Below, piece after piece: positions 1 to 8,032 of a stretch of DNA of 49,352 nt. The first letter of the stretch is position 1. Each line of letters opens with the position of its first letter. Origin of the DNA: an uncultured Burkholderiales bacterium (GTDB lineage Bacteria; Pseudomonadota; Gammaproteobacteria; Burkholderiales; Burkholderiaceae_C); the NCBI GenBank assembly GCA_903844825.1, contig CAIMVC010000088.1, positions 1 through 49,352 of the forward strand, given 5' to 3'. A program made the translations under genes and the position numbers. The notes beneath the pieces were generated by a model, which was not told the origin of the DNA, did not search any database, and worked only from the letters and a program-made list of their open reading frames with translations.

Positions 1-489
1 GGCCCGCGCGCAGTCTTCGGCCAGCGCATCGTCATGAAAGCCCAGGCGCATCTTGGCTGACACGGGCACGTCAGACGGTACCGCTCGCCGGACGGCGGAA
101 ACGATAGCCCCCACCAGGTCCGGGTCTTGCAAGAGCGCTGCGCCGCCACCGTGGCGATTCACGATCTTGGCCGGACAGCCGAAATTAAGGTCAATGCCGG
201 CCGATCCCATGGCCGCCAGGCGCGCTGCGTTGTCGGCCATACAGGCTGGATCGGACCCGAGCAGCTGCGCCCGCACCGGCACGCCCGCTGGCGTGCAGCT
301 GCCGTTGTCCAGCTCCGGCACGATGCGCAGAAACACACGCTCGGGCAGCAACTGGTCGGTGATGCGAATGAACTCGGAGACACAACGGTCAGTGCCGCCC
401 ACGCGGGTCAGGATGTCACGCAGCACAAAGTCGAGCAGCCCCTCCATGGGCGCCAGCAGCAGCGTCAAACCCGGTGCGTGAACAGTCAT
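1..489 (-). CDS. dusC: tRNA-dihydrouridine synthase, 5' part (cut by window edge)
   Basis: The reverse-strand frame is open from an ATG at 489 to the window edge, giving the first 163 residues. Dus enzymes reduce uridine in tRNA D-loops with FMN and NADPH in the cytoplasm. The N-terminus has the usual LAPMEGLLD start of the FMN barrel, and [15 protein letters not shown] around residues 102-116 carries the catalytic cysteine (about Cys105) and the Dus signature. DusC (U16-specific) is the best fit because of the short APMEG N-terminus and the SEFIRIT segment, but DusA or DusB cannot be fully excluded from a fragment. The 3' end and the C-terminal helical domain lie outside the window. Confidence 0.88.
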   Translation of the reverse strand, partial: MTVHAPGLTLLLAPMEGLLDFVLRDILTRVGGTDRCVSEFIRITDQLLPERVFLRIVPELDNGSCTPAGVPVRAQLLGSDPACMADNAARLAAMGSAGIDLNFGCPAKIVNRHGGGAALLQDPDLVGAIVSAVRRAVPSDVPVSAKMRLGFHDDALAEDCARA

Positions 490-554
490 GCCCGTATCAT
501 GCCGCATTAGCCAAGGCTCACCCCTTGCGAAGCAGGCGGCGCCGCGACAACGGG

Positions 555-1073
555 TCAGCCGACTGTGCGCTTGAGCCGAATTTCCTCGATCTTCACGTTG
601 CCGACGGCCACGGTCTTGAGCGAGGTCATCTCACGCTTGAAGCCCGCTTGCTCGAAAAAGCGCAGACCGCGCTCGTTACGCAAGGGCACCCAGACGGTGA
701 CGCGGGTACAGCCCTCTTCCTTCAGACCGTCGTTGGCGGCGTCCCACAAGGCCACACCGGCACCGCTGTCCCAATGTGCAGGCAGCACGTACAAGGCAAA
801 AATTTCACCGGTGGTCGAGGGCGTGCCCTTGTCGCGCGACCGGTCAAAGCCGACGAAGCCGACCATCTCGTCACCCAGCATGGCCACCAGAACTTGCGGC
901 TCGCTGTACTCAATGGCTTCGCGCCAGTAGGCCTGGCGCTTGTCGATTGAAGGATGATTGAGCTGATCATCGGGCAGCAGGCCTTGGTAAGCGGCCTGGG
1001 CGGTGGTGACATGAATCTGAGCGATGGCCTTGGCATCGCGCACGGTCGCGGGTCGAACTTGGAAACTGGACAT
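555..1073 (-). CDS. GNAT-family N-acetyltransferase
   Basis: A 172-residue single-domain protein with the GNAT fold pattern. An N-terminal beta strand ([18 protein letters not shown]) is followed by the central strand [21 protein letters not shown], with the acetyl-CoA pyrophosphate loop near residues 105-115, and the C-terminal [17 protein letters not shown] motif near residues 132-148. It would transfer acetyl from acetyl-CoA to an amine in the cytosol. Nothing in the sequence fixes the acceptor. It stands alone, downstream of the dus gene's start and divergent from the ferredoxin gene at 1217. Confidence 0.9.
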   Translation of the reverse strand: MSSFQVRPATVRDAKAIAQIHVTTAQAAYQGLLPDDQLNHPSIDKRQAYWREAIEYSEPQVLVAMLGDEMVGFVGFDRSRDKGTPSTTGEIFALYVLPAHWDSGAGVALWDAANDGLKEEGCTRVTVWVPLRNERGLRFFEQAGFKREMTSLKTVAVGNVKIEEIRLKRTVG

Positions 1074-1216
1074 GGGAGAAGCTAGCTATATTTTTGAAAG
1101 AGGGGGATTGTCGCCGCATTTGCAACAGGCATTGGCTGGCAGCGGCGAGCAAGGACCCGCGCGGCAACACCCCGCCAGCCCAAGGTCCAGCCGCTTGAGT
1201 TAAATTCCAAAGCCGC

Positions 1217-1555
1217 ATGCCACAGACCGACTCCCCGCATCCCCCCGACAAGGCCCTGATCAGCGCGCCCGCCCCGTTTGAAGTCAGGCTCATCGGCGCG
1301 GGCGGTGCTGACGTGTCTTTCGCCGCCCCTGCCACCCAAACGGTGCTGCAGTCGGCGCTGGCTGCCGGCTACGACATGCTCAGCGCCTGCCGCAATGGCA
1401 CCTGCCGAGCCTGCCTGCGCCAGCTGCACACGGGCCAGGTCAGCTACAAGATCGCCTGGCCGGGCCTGAGCGCCGAAGAAAAAGCCGAAGGCTTTATGCT
1501 GCCCTGCGTGGCTCACCCTGAATCCGACTTGGTGATCCAAGCCCACACGAACTGA
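1217..1555 (+). CDS. Plant-type [2Fe-2S] ferredoxin
   Basis: A 112-residue protein with one plant-type ferredoxin domain. Cys58, Cys63 and Cys66 lie in the CRNGTCRAC motif and Cys97 follows in LPCVAHP, which is the Cx4CxxC...C pattern that binds a [2Fe-2S] cluster. There is no signal peptide, so it is a cytosolic electron carrier. It begins the forward cluster 1217-3663 and is 18 bases upstream of the cytochrome c4-like gene. No reductase or oxygenase partner is encoded nearby. The first 20 residues are proline-rich and may be an extension; there is no second in-frame ATG before the domain. Confidence 0.9.
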   Translation: MPQTDSPHPPDKALISAPAPFEVRLIGAGGADVSFAAPATQTVLQSALAAGYDMLSACRNGTCRACLRQLHTGQVSYKIAWPGLSAEEKAEGFMLPCVAHPESDLVIQAHTN

Positions 1556-1573
1556 CTTGTCCAAGCACCCACC

Positions 1574-2338
1574 ATGGCTCATCGACCTTCACCTTGCCCT
1601 GCCACCTCGCTCTGGCGCCTGGCCGCCGGCTACCTGCTTGCCCTGTGCGCATCCCTGCCGGCCGCCGCCGCCCAAGCGCTCCCTTTTGAAAACTCAATGG
1701 CGCAGCGCAGCCTGGCTTGCACCGCCTGCCATGGAGCGCAAGGCCGCGCCGCCGCGGACGGCTACTACCCCCGACTGGCCGGCAAGCCGGCGGCCTACCT
1801 ATACAACCAGCTGCTCAATTTTCGTGATGGCAGGCGCCACTACGGGCTCATGACCCAGCTGCTGGACCCGCTGACCGACGCCTACCTGATGGATATCGCA
1901 CAGTATTTTTCGGCACTCGAGCTGCCCTACCCGCCACCGCCTGCGGCGTCCGCTGCCGCGTCAGCCTCGACCCTGGCCCAGGGCCAGCGCCTGGTCACCC
2001 AGGGCGACCCGGCCCGACAAGTGCCGGCCTGCGTGCAATGCCATGGCCAGCGCATGACCGGCATGCAGCCCAACGTGCCCGGCCTGCTGGGGCTGCCACG
2101 CGACTACGTCAACGCCCAGTTGGGCGCCTGGAAGGCCGGCAAACGTCGCGCCCATGCGCCCGACTGCATGGCCCAGGTGATCGAGCGGCTGAGCCTGGAC
2201 GACATCAACGCGGCCGCCACCTGGCTGGCCCACCAGCCGGTGCCTGCCGACAGCAAACCGGCCCCACTGGCTCTGGCGCCTGCGGGCACCCCGGTCTGCG
2301 GTAGTGCCCCAGCGCCAACAACGGGCGCTGCGCGATGA
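1574..2338 (+). CDS. Diheme c-type cytochrome, c4-like
   Basis: A 254-residue secreted protein. Residues 1-35 form an export signal with a hydrophobic core (AAGYLLALCASLPAAAA). Two similar c-type domains follow: CTACH at 49-53 with a probable Met93 ligand, and CVQCH at 153-157 with a probable Met199 ligand. This tandem arrangement, with PRLAGKPAAYLYNQL after heme 1 and the matching repeat after heme 2, is that of cytochrome c4, a periplasmic carrier that passes electrons to terminal oxidases. The last 35 residues are a low-complexity tail. Its stop overlaps the next start in ATGA, so the two cytochromes are probably translationally coupled. Confidence 0.9.
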   Translation: MAHRPSPCPATSLWRLAAGYLLALCASLPAAAAQALPFENSMAQRSLACTACHGAQGRAAADGYYPRLAGKPAAYLYNQLLNFRDGRRHYGLMTQLLDPLTDAYLMDIAQYFSALELPYPPPPAASAAASASTLAQGQRLVTQGDPARQVPACVQCHGQRMTGMQPNVPGLLGLPRDYVNAQLGAWKAGKRRAHAPDCMAQVIERLSLDDINAAATWLAHQPVPADSKPAPLALAPAGTPVCGSAPAPTTGAAR

Positions 2339-3663
2339 GGCCCGCCACGCCTGCCCGCCGCCTCGCACGCGTTGCGGCCCTGAGCGCCGCTGCACTGTCG
2401 CTGCTGGTTCTGCTGATGGGGGTTCTGCTCTGGTGGTCAGCGATGCGGGAGGAGCCTTACGGTACGGACAGCACGGACAGCACGGGCAGTGTCGCCGCGG
2501 CTGATCCGGCGCTCGTCGAGCGTGGTGCCTACCTGGCCAAAGCGGGCAACTGCATGGCCTGCCACACCGAGCGCGGCGGCATGGCCTTTGCGGGAGGCCG
2601 CGGCATCGACACGCCGTTTGGCACGGTGTATTCGAGCAACCTCACGCCGGACCGTGACACCGGACTCGGTGCCTGGCGCGCCAGCGACTTCTGGGGCGCC
2701 TTGCACCACGGACGCTCCAAAGATGGGCGATGGCTCTATCCAGCCTTTCCGTACACCAGCTACACCCAGGTCAGCCGCGAGGATTCGGATGCGCTGTTCG
2801 CCTATCTGCAAAGCCTGCCGCCCGTGCGCCAGCCGCAGCCGGGAAACACCCTGAGCTGGCCGTTTAGCACTCAGGCCGCGCTGGCGGTGTGGCGCACGCT
2901 GTATTTCAAGCCAGGCGCCTTCGAGCCAGACCCACAGCAGGGCGCCGAGTGGAATCGCGGCGCCTACCTGGTGCGCGGCCTGGGCCACTGCGCGGCCTGC
3001 CATACGGCGCGCAACGCCCTGGGTGGCAGCGGCTCGCTGGATCTGGCGGGCGGTCTGATCCCGATGCAAAACTGGTATGCGCCCTCGCTGACGTCCGATG
3101 CTGAAGCTGGCGTCGGCCGCTGGCCGATCGAGCACATCGCGTCCCTGCTGCGCACCGGTGTGGCGCCCGGTGCATCGGTGCAGGGCCCCATGGCCGAGGT
3201 GGTGCTGCGCAGTACCCAGTACCTGACCGAGCCCGATTTGCAGGCCATGGCGACCTTCCTCAAGGCCCTTCCCGCCAGCGCGCCTGATCAGCAAAAGGCC
3301 AGGACCGCGCCACCCACCAAGTCCAGCGCGCAAATAGCTGGAGCGCGCCTGTACGAGCAGCATTGCGCGCAGTGCCACGGCGAGCAGGGCGAAGGCGTGG
3401 CACTCGCCTACCCGGCACTGGCCGGCAACCGCGCTGTCACCCTGCACTCGAGCGTGAACCTGGTGCAAGTGGTGCTGCACGGCGGCTACCCGCCAGCGAC
3501 CGCCGGCAACCCGCAGCCCTTCGGCATGCCGCCCTACATGCTCACCCTGAGCGACAAGGACATCGCCAGCGTGCTGAGCTTCGTGCGCAACGCCTGGGGC
3601 AACCAGGCCGCCGATGTCACGGCGGTTGACGTGAACCGCACGCGCAGCGGCAACGCACGCTAG
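2335..3663 (+). CDS. Membrane-anchored triheme cytochrome c
   Basis: A 442-residue protein with an N-terminal membrane helix (about residues 12-36) and three c-heme sites: CMACH 73-77, CAACH 219-223 and CAQCH 344-348. The architecture matches the cytochrome subunit of membrane alcohol, gluconate and aldehyde dehydrogenases (AdhB/Gdh type), which takes electrons from a periplasmic dehydrogenase and hands them to quinone or an oxidase. A short tandem 9-base repeat at about 2463-2480 encodes TDSTDS in the linker after the anchor. No dehydrogenase subunit is encoded next to it, so the donor is unknown. Translation is probably coupled to the c4-like gene through the ATGA overlap. Confidence 0.9.
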   Translation: MRPATPARRLARVAALSAAALSLLVLLMGVLLWWSAMREEPYGTDSTDSTGSVAAADPALVERGAYLAKAGNCMACHTERGGMAFAGGRGIDTPFGTVYSSNLTPDRDTGLGAWRASDFWGALHHGRSKDGRWLYPAFPYTSYTQVSREDSDALFAYLQSLPPVRQPQPGNTLSWPFSTQAALAVWRTLYFKPGAFEPDPQQGAEWNRGAYLVRGLGHCAACHTARNALGGSGSLDLAGGLIPMQNWYAPSLTSDAEAGVGRWPIEHIASLLRTGVAPGASVQGPMAEVVLRSTQYLTEPDLQAMATFLKALPASAPDQQKARTAPPTKSSAQIAGARLYEQHCAQCHGEQGEGVALAYPALAGNRAVTLHSSVNLVQVVLHGGYPPATAGNPQPFGMPPYMLTLSDKDIASVLSFVRNAWGNQAADVTAVDVNRTRSGNAR

Positions 3664-3702
3664 CGACACCTGCTTGGTGTTTCAACCAAACCCGTCAACC
3701 CA

Positions 3703-3718
3703 AATCCGGCGGTTGAGC
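3703..3718. terminator. Weak hairpin between convergent genes
   Basis: CCGGC and GCCGG form a 5-bp stem around a 6-base loop between the triheme cytochrome gene and the convergent MFS gene. There is no strong T-run on either strand, so this is only a possible bidirectional terminator. The remaining bases of the 160-base gap show nothing else I can support. Confidence 0.25.
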
Positions 3719-3823
3719 CGGGCGCCGGTTCGCGCAAGAAACAGCAAGTGAGTCAAAGCGTTGCGCGCAAGGTACGCATCAGCGGCCGAGTTAGGAGTCT
3801 GCGCGGGCTCATCCGGGTTGAGT

Positions 3824-5050
3824 TCAGAGCCGATCGCGCCTGGCCAGCGACGGGAACAGGCGCAGCCAGAGCGCAGCCACCAGCAAGGTGCCCACGCCGC
3901 CCAGCAACACCGACCCCACCGGGCCGAGCCAGGCCGCCGCGGCACCCGACTCGAACTCGCCCAGCTGGTTCGACGCACCAATGAAAACCGAGTTCACGGC
4001 ACTGACCCGGCCGCGCATCTCGTCGGGCGTTTCGATCTGGACCAGGGTCTGGCGCACCACCACGCTGACCATGTCGGCCGCCCCCGAAACAGCCAGCGCC
4101 AGCAGCGACAAGAGCATGCTCGTTGACAGGCCAAAGACCAGCATGCAAAGGCCGTAGACGGCCACCGACAACATCAGGCTGCGGCCGACCCGGCGCGCCA
4201 GCGGCCAGCGCGTGAGCAAGCCTGACATGAGCAGCGCGCCCACGGCAGGGGCTGCGCGCAACAAGCCCAGACCCCAGGGCCCGACATGCAGGATGTCCTT
4301 GGCAAAAATGGGCAGCAAGGCCGTGGCACCTCCCAGCAAAACGGCAAACAGGTCCAGCGACACCGCGCCCAGCAATGCCTTGCGGCGCCAGACAAATTCA
4401 GCGCCGGCCAGGAGCGAGCGCAGCGTGACTTTTTCATCGGGCGGCGCCACATGGGCATAGCGCAGGCGCCAGATAAAAAAGCAACCGAGGGCAAACAGCG
4501 CCAGGCAACAGGCGTAGACCGCCGTCGCACCAGCCACAAAGATCACACCCCCCAGCGCCGGCCCGCCAATGACGGCCGCCTGCATGCCGGCCGAGCTAAA
4601 GGCCATGGCGCGCGGCAGCATGGCGGCAGGTACCAGCGTGGGGGTCAGGGCCTGCTGGGCCGGCATCTGAAACGCCCGCGCCGCGCCCAGCAGGACCGAC
4701 AAACCCAGCAGCAGCTCACGCGACAGCCAGGATTGAGCGCTGGCCGATGACTCCGTGGCGAGCACCAGAACCAGGGCCACCAGCGCCTGCGCTGCCAGGC
4801 ACACGGCCACGATGCGTCCGCGGTGCAGCCGATCCGCCAGATGGCCAGCCACCAGGGTCAGCAGCAAGGCTGGGGCAAACTGGTACAAGCCCACCAGCCC
4901 CAGATCCCAGGCGCTGCCGGTGAGCTCGTACATTTGCCAGCCCACGGCCACCATCAGCATCTGGTTGCCGGTGGTCCCAAAAAGACGCGCCATCCACATG
5001 CGCATGAACTCGCGCTGACGCGTGAGGTCTGAAAAACTGTGCTCCACCAT
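3824..5050 (-). CDS. MFS transporter (MFS_3/EntS-like)
   Basis: About 408 residues with roughly twelve hydrophobic segments. The N-terminus (FMRMWMARLFGTTGNQMLMVAVGW) and the loop ADRLHRGRI between helices 2 and 3 place it in the DHA3/MFS_3 branch that includes the enterobactin exporter EntS. GRVSAVNSVFIGASNQLGE in the C-terminal half is typical of this branch. I chose the ATG at 5050 because the 54 residues upstream in the open frame are not membrane-like and lie before the conserved start. The substrate is unknown; efflux by proton antiport at the inner membrane is expected. It is convergent with the cytochrome cluster. Confidence 0.85.
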   Translation of the reverse strand: MVEHSFSDLTRQREFMRMWMARLFGTTGNQMLMVAVGWQMYELTGSAWDLGLVGLYQFAPALLLTLVAGHLADRLHRGRIVAVCLAAQALVALVLVLATESSASAQSWLSRELLLGLSVLLGAARAFQMPAQQALTPTLVPAAMLPRAMAFSSAGMQAAVIGGPALGGVIFVAGATAVYACCLALFALGCFFIWRLRYAHVAPPDEKVTLRSLLAGAEFVWRRKALLGAVSLDLFAVLLGGATALLPIFAKDILHVGPWGLGLLRAAPAVGALLMSGLLTRWPLARRVGRSLMLSVAVYGLCMLVFGLSTSMLLSLLALAVSGAADMVSVVVRQTLVQIETPDEMRGRVSAVNSVFIGASNQLGEFESGAAAAWLGPVGSVLLGGVGTLLVAALWLRLFPSLARRDRL

Positions 5051-5205
5051 GGGCGGCAAGCTTAACAGCGCAGCTCGGTTGCTCTGCCGTCTGGCCCGTG
5101 GCACGAAAGCCTGACATTCAAGTGCAGTTGCCGCCAAGTCACCGGGCTTGCACCGATAATCGGGGCTGGCTTGCCAAGGGGCTGGCTGCAAACCGGAGAA
5201 AACAC

Positions 5206-5346
5206 ATGGCAAAAGGTCAGCAAAACCAAAAGATGGTCAAGAAACCCAAGAAAGACACCTCGCCGCCCAAGACAGTGTCGCCAGACGCCGTGCGGCCGAC
5301 CGTCGTCACGGTGGTGCCGGTGCGCGGCAAGCTCAAAAACAAATAA
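5206..5346 (+). CDS. Small basic protein of unknown function (46 aa)
   Basis: A 46-residue lysine- and proline-rich protein preceded by a good ribosome site (GGAGAA about 6 bases before the ATG). The N-terminal third is MAKGQQNQKMVKKPKKDTS and the end is VPVRGKLKNK. There is no membrane segment and no recognised domain. It is probably disordered and could bind nucleic acid, but that is inference from charge only. It is 3 bases upstream of the VF530-family gene, so the two are probably co-transcribed. Confidence 0.65.
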   Translation: MAKGQQNQKMVKKPKKDTSPPKTVSPDAVRPTVVTVVPVRGKLKNK

Positions 5347-5349
5347 GCC

Positions 5350-5628
5350 GTGTCCCGCAGCGAGTCGCCCGCCGGCACCCTACCGGCCCAGCCCGGCAAC
5401 CCGCTGCATGGCGTGACGCTGCAGGCCATCGTCAGCGCGCTGGCCGAGCATTACGGCTGGGACGGCCTGGGCCAGCGCATCAACATCCGTTGCTTCGTCA
5501 GCGAGCCCAGCGTGCCCTCGAGCCTGAAATTTTTGCGCAAGACACCCTGGGCACGCGAGAAGGTCGAAAGCCTGTACCTTTTCATGCTGCGTGAAAAACG
5601 CCGCTCGGGGCAAGCAGAGCGGCCGTGA
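5350..5628 (+). CDS. VF530-family (DUF2132) protein
   Basis: A 92-residue protein beginning at a GTG 3 bases after the previous stop. It carries the family hallmark [20 protein letters not shown] (about residues 17-36) followed by [17 protein letters not shown] (about 57-73). VF530 of Aliivibrio fischeri is the structural reference; the fold was suggested to bind DNA, but no function is established. The core is full length, with a short disordered N-terminus of about 15 residues. It precedes the pseudouridine synthase gene by 3 bases. Confidence 0.88.
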   Translation: MSRSESPAGTLPAQPGNPLHGVTLQAIVSALAEHYGWDGLGQRINIRCFVSEPSVPSSLKFLRKTPWAREKVESLYLFMLREKRRSGQAERP

Positions 5629-5631
5629 AAA

Positions 5632-6330
5632 ATGCCTGCAGCGCCTGAATCAGGCGGACTTTGCCAGAGCCTGCGGCTGCATCACGTCGACCGCGACTTG
5701 CTGGTCATCGACAAGCCCGCCGGCCTGCTGGCCGTCCCGGGCAAAGGCCCGGACAAACAGGACTGCCTGAGCGCGCGCGTGCAGCAGCGCTACCCCGATG
5801 CCCGGGTAGTGCACCGGCTGGACATGGCCACCTCGGGTCTGATGCTGATGGCCCGTACAGCCGCGGCCCAGCGCCTGCTGAGCCAGGCCTTTGCGCTGCG
5901 ACAGGTCCACAAACGCTATGTCGCGGTGGTCTGCGGCCACCTGACCACACCACTCGATGCCGCAAACGGCTGGAGCCTGATCGACCGGCCGATTGCCGTG
6001 GACTGGCCCCGCCGGCCCGTGCGGGTGATCGACACCTTGCATGGCAAGCCCAGCCAGACGCGCTGGAAGATTGACAACGGCCACGGACCGGTCAGCACGG
6101 CAGAGCAAGGCACCAGCACACGCCTTCTGCTCGAACCCCTGACCGGCCGTTCGCACCAGCTGCGCGTGCACTTGCAGGCCCTCGGGCACCCTATCCTCGG
6201 CGATGCGCTGTATGCGGATGCCGCCGTCGCGGCTGGCTCTGATCGCTTGCTGCTGCATGCGAGCGCCCTGGGCTTTACGCATCCGGTCACAGGGCACTGG
6301 CTGGCCTTTGAGAGTCCAGCGCCGTTTTAG
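5632..6330 (+). CDS. RluA-family pseudouridine synthase
   Basis: A 232-residue cytosolic RNA-modifying enzyme that isomerises uridine to pseudouridine in rRNA or tRNA. The catalytic block is HRLDMATSGLM at 61-71 with the nucleophile Asp64, preceded by DKPAGLLAVPGKG (28-40) and followed by LEPLTGRSHQLRVHLQALG near 170-188. No S4 domain is present, which fits the RluA (23S U746 / tRNA U32) subgroup rather than RluC or RluD. It is the last of three closely packed genes (3-base gaps). The exact target site cannot be read from sequence. Confidence 0.9.
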   Translation: MPAAPESGGLCQSLRLHHVDRDLLVIDKPAGLLAVPGKGPDKQDCLSARVQQRYPDARVVHRLDMATSGLMLMARTAAAQRLLSQAFALRQVHKRYVAVVCGHLTTPLDAANGWSLIDRPIAVDWPRRPVRVIDTLHGKPSQTRWKIDNGHGPVSTAEQGTSTRLLLEPLTGRSHQLRVHLQALGHPILGDALYADAAVAAGSDRLLLHASALGFTHPVTGHWLAFESPAPF

Positions 6331-6385
6331 GCGCGTGCCACAGGCGTACGGGGCTGCTCGACATCAGAGGCTCTATGATTTGCGC

Positions 6386-7141
6386 ATGAACTACCCCCTC
6401 ACCATTCTCACCGGCGCCTCCCGAGGCATGGGCCTGGCCATGGCCGAACAACTGATCGCGCCGGGCAGTACCTTGTTGTGCATCTCGCGAAACAGCCATG
6501 CCGGGCTGACAGAGCGCGCCAGCGCCCAGGGCTGCACGCTGACGCAATGGACTGAAGACCTCAGCCACGGGGCCGACGTCAGCCGCCGCCTGGGGCTCTG
6601 GCTGGCCGAGCAGGCGGGCCACGCCTACTCGCAGGTCTGCCTGATCAACAACGCGGGCGTGATCCCCCGCATCGCCCCCCTGAGCCAGGCCGATGCCGAC
6701 GACCTGGCCATGGCCCTGCGCGTGGGCCTGGAGGCGCCCATGCAGCTGTGTGCGGCATTTTTGCAGGCCACGGAGGGTTGGACGGCACCGCGCAAGGTGC
6801 TCAATATTTCGTCGGGTCTGGGGCGCCGGGCGATGGCCTCGCAAGCCGGCTACTGCGCCGCCAAGGCCGGCATGGACCACTTCACCCGCTGCCTGGCGCT
6901 GGACGAGGCGATGAAGCCCCAGGGCGCCCGCGTCTGCTCGCTAGCGCCGGGCGTGATTGACACGGACATGCAGCTGAAATTGCGCAGCGCCGACGACGCC
7001 CTCTTCCCGGATCGCAGCGGCTTTGCCGGGCTGCACGCCCAGGGTCAGCTCACCTCCGCCGACGAGGCCGCCAGGCGCGTGCTGGCTTACCTGGACAAAC
7101 CCGACTTTGGCAGCCTGCCGGTAGCCGACGTGCGCGGCTGA
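6386..7141 (+). CDS. Short-chain dehydrogenase/reductase
   Basis: A 251-residue classical SDR. The nucleotide-binding motif TGASRGMG is at 9-16, NNAG at 88-91, and the catalytic Ser143, Tyr156 and Lys160 lie in ISSGLG...YCAAK. It oxidises or reduces a hydroxyl/carbonyl with NAD(P)(H). Its SRNS segment after the second strand favours NADP(H). The pattern resembles sepiapterin reductase/YueD-like SDRs, but the substrate is not readable. I chose the ATG at 6386; the upstream open frame overlaps the pseudouridine synthase gene and has no SDR content. Confidence 0.88.
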   Translation: MNYPLTILTGASRGMGLAMAEQLIAPGSTLLCISRNSHAGLTERASAQGCTLTQWTEDLSHGADVSRRLGLWLAEQAGHAYSQVCLINNAGVIPRIAPLSQADADDLAMALRVGLEAPMQLCAAFLQATEGWTAPRKVLNISSGLGRRAMASQAGYCAAKAGMDHFTRCLALDEAMKPQGARVCSLAPGVIDTDMQLKLRSADDALFPDRSGFAGLHAQGQLTSADEAARRVLAYLDKPDFGSLPVADVRG

Positions 7142-7149
7142 CAGCGGCC

Positions 7150-7167
7150 GCGCCCGGACCGGGGCGC
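7150..7167. terminator. GC-rich hairpin between convergent genes
   Basis: GCGCCC at 7150-7155 pairs with GGGCGC at 7162-7167 across a 6-base loop, exactly in the 28-base gap between the SDR gene and the convergent DUF427 gene. There is no T-run, so it is at best a weak bidirectional terminator. Confidence 0.3.
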
Positions 7168-7169
7168 GC

Positions 7170-7451
7170 TCAAGCCTCGATCTTCACGCCCTTCCAGAAC
7201 GCGACATGGCCACGGATGCTGTCGGCTTCTGGCTTGGGCTCGGGGTAGTACCAGGCGGCGTCGGTGTTCATCTCACCGTTGACCAGCAGTGAGTAATAGC
7301 TGGCCTGGCCCTTCCAGGCGCACATGGTGTGGTGATTGCTGAACGTGACGTAGCTGCGGTTCAGGCTGGCTTCGGGAAAGTAGTGGTTGCCCTCGAGCAC
7401 CACGGTTTCGGGGCTGTCGGCGATCACGACGCCGTTCCAGATGGCTTTCAT
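7170..7451 (-). CDS. DUF427 protein
   Basis: A 93-residue DUF427 domain protein, full length for the single-domain form. It carries the family features MKAIWNGVVIADSPETVVLEG at the start, HYFPEASL near residues 23-30 and CAWKGQASYYSL near 44-55. The fold is a small beta-barrel-like domain of unknown function, cytosolic here. It is the last gene of a tight reverse-strand unit after the cupin (16-base gap) and the MetE-like gene, which suggests a shared pathway, but no activity can be assigned. Confidence 0.9.
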   Translation of the reverse strand: MKAIWNGVVIADSPETVVLEGNHYFPEASLNRSYVTFSNHHTMCAWKGQASYYSLLVNGEMNTDAAWYYPEPKPEADSIRGHVAFWKGVKIEA

Positions 7452-7467
7452 GCAGGACTCCTTGGGT

Positions 7468-8016
7468 TTACTGGCCGCCCTGCGGATGCGTGGGATCGAT
7501 CCACAGCACCGTCTGCGGCTTTTCTATCGGCTCGATATCGAGGTTAACAGCCACGGCTTCGCCATCGCTGCGGCACAGCACGCACTCCAGCGCCTCGGTC
7601 GCGCTGGCGTTGATTTCCTGGTGCGGGACATAGGGCGGCACGTAAATGAAATCGCCCGGCCCGGCTTCGGCGGTGAACTCAAGTTGCTCGCCCCAGCGCA
7701 TGCGGGCGCGGCCCTTGATCACAAAAATCACGCTCTCCAGCGGGCCATGGTGATGCGCCCCGGTCTTGGCGTCGGCATGAATGGTGACCGTGCCAGCCCA
7801 GAGTTTTTGCGCCCCGACCCTGGCAAAGTTGATCGCCGCCTTGCGGTCCATACCCGGCGTCTGCGCAGTATTGCCGTCGAGCTGGTTGCCCGGCACGACG
7901 CGCACGCCGTCATGCTTCCAGGCCGCACCGCCTGCGGGATGGCTGTGGTCATGACCGTGACTGCTGTCGTGGTCGTGGTCGTGGTCGTGCGGGTGGTCGT
8001 GGGACGGCTGAGTCAT
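7468..8016 (-). CDS. Cupin protein with His/Asp-rich N-terminus
   Basis: About 182 residues. After a His/Asp-rich stretch at residues 5-27 (alternating His and Asp, encoded by a GTGGTC-type repeat at about 7965-8005) there is one cupin domain. Its metal-site motifs are HADAKTGAHHHGPLESVIFVIKG in outline (His residues near 80-91, then Glu) and PGDFIYVPPYVPHQE near 120-134. Cupins of this type bind Fe, Mn, Ni or Zn. The His run may buffer the metal or reflect metal loading; both are inference. It lies between the MetE-like and DUF427 genes with 16-base gaps. I start at the ATG at 8016 and leave out 27 upstream codons with no cupin content. Confidence 0.87.
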   Translation of the reverse strand: MTQPSHDHPHDHDHDHDSSHGHDHSHPAGGAAWKHDGVRVVPGNQLDGNTAQTPGMDRKAAINFARVGAQKLWAGTVTIHADAKTGAHHHGPLESVIFVIKGRARMRWGEQLEFTAEAGPGDFIYVPPYVPHQEINASATEALECVLCRSDGEAVAVNLDIEPIEKPQTVLWIDPTHPQGGQ

Positions 8017-8032
8017 GCGGGCTCCTGGTGGT

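Noticed and set aside
7965..8005. GTGGTC microsatellite-like repeat
   Set aside because: It is coding and gives the His/Asp-rich start of the cupin; alternating codons explain it.
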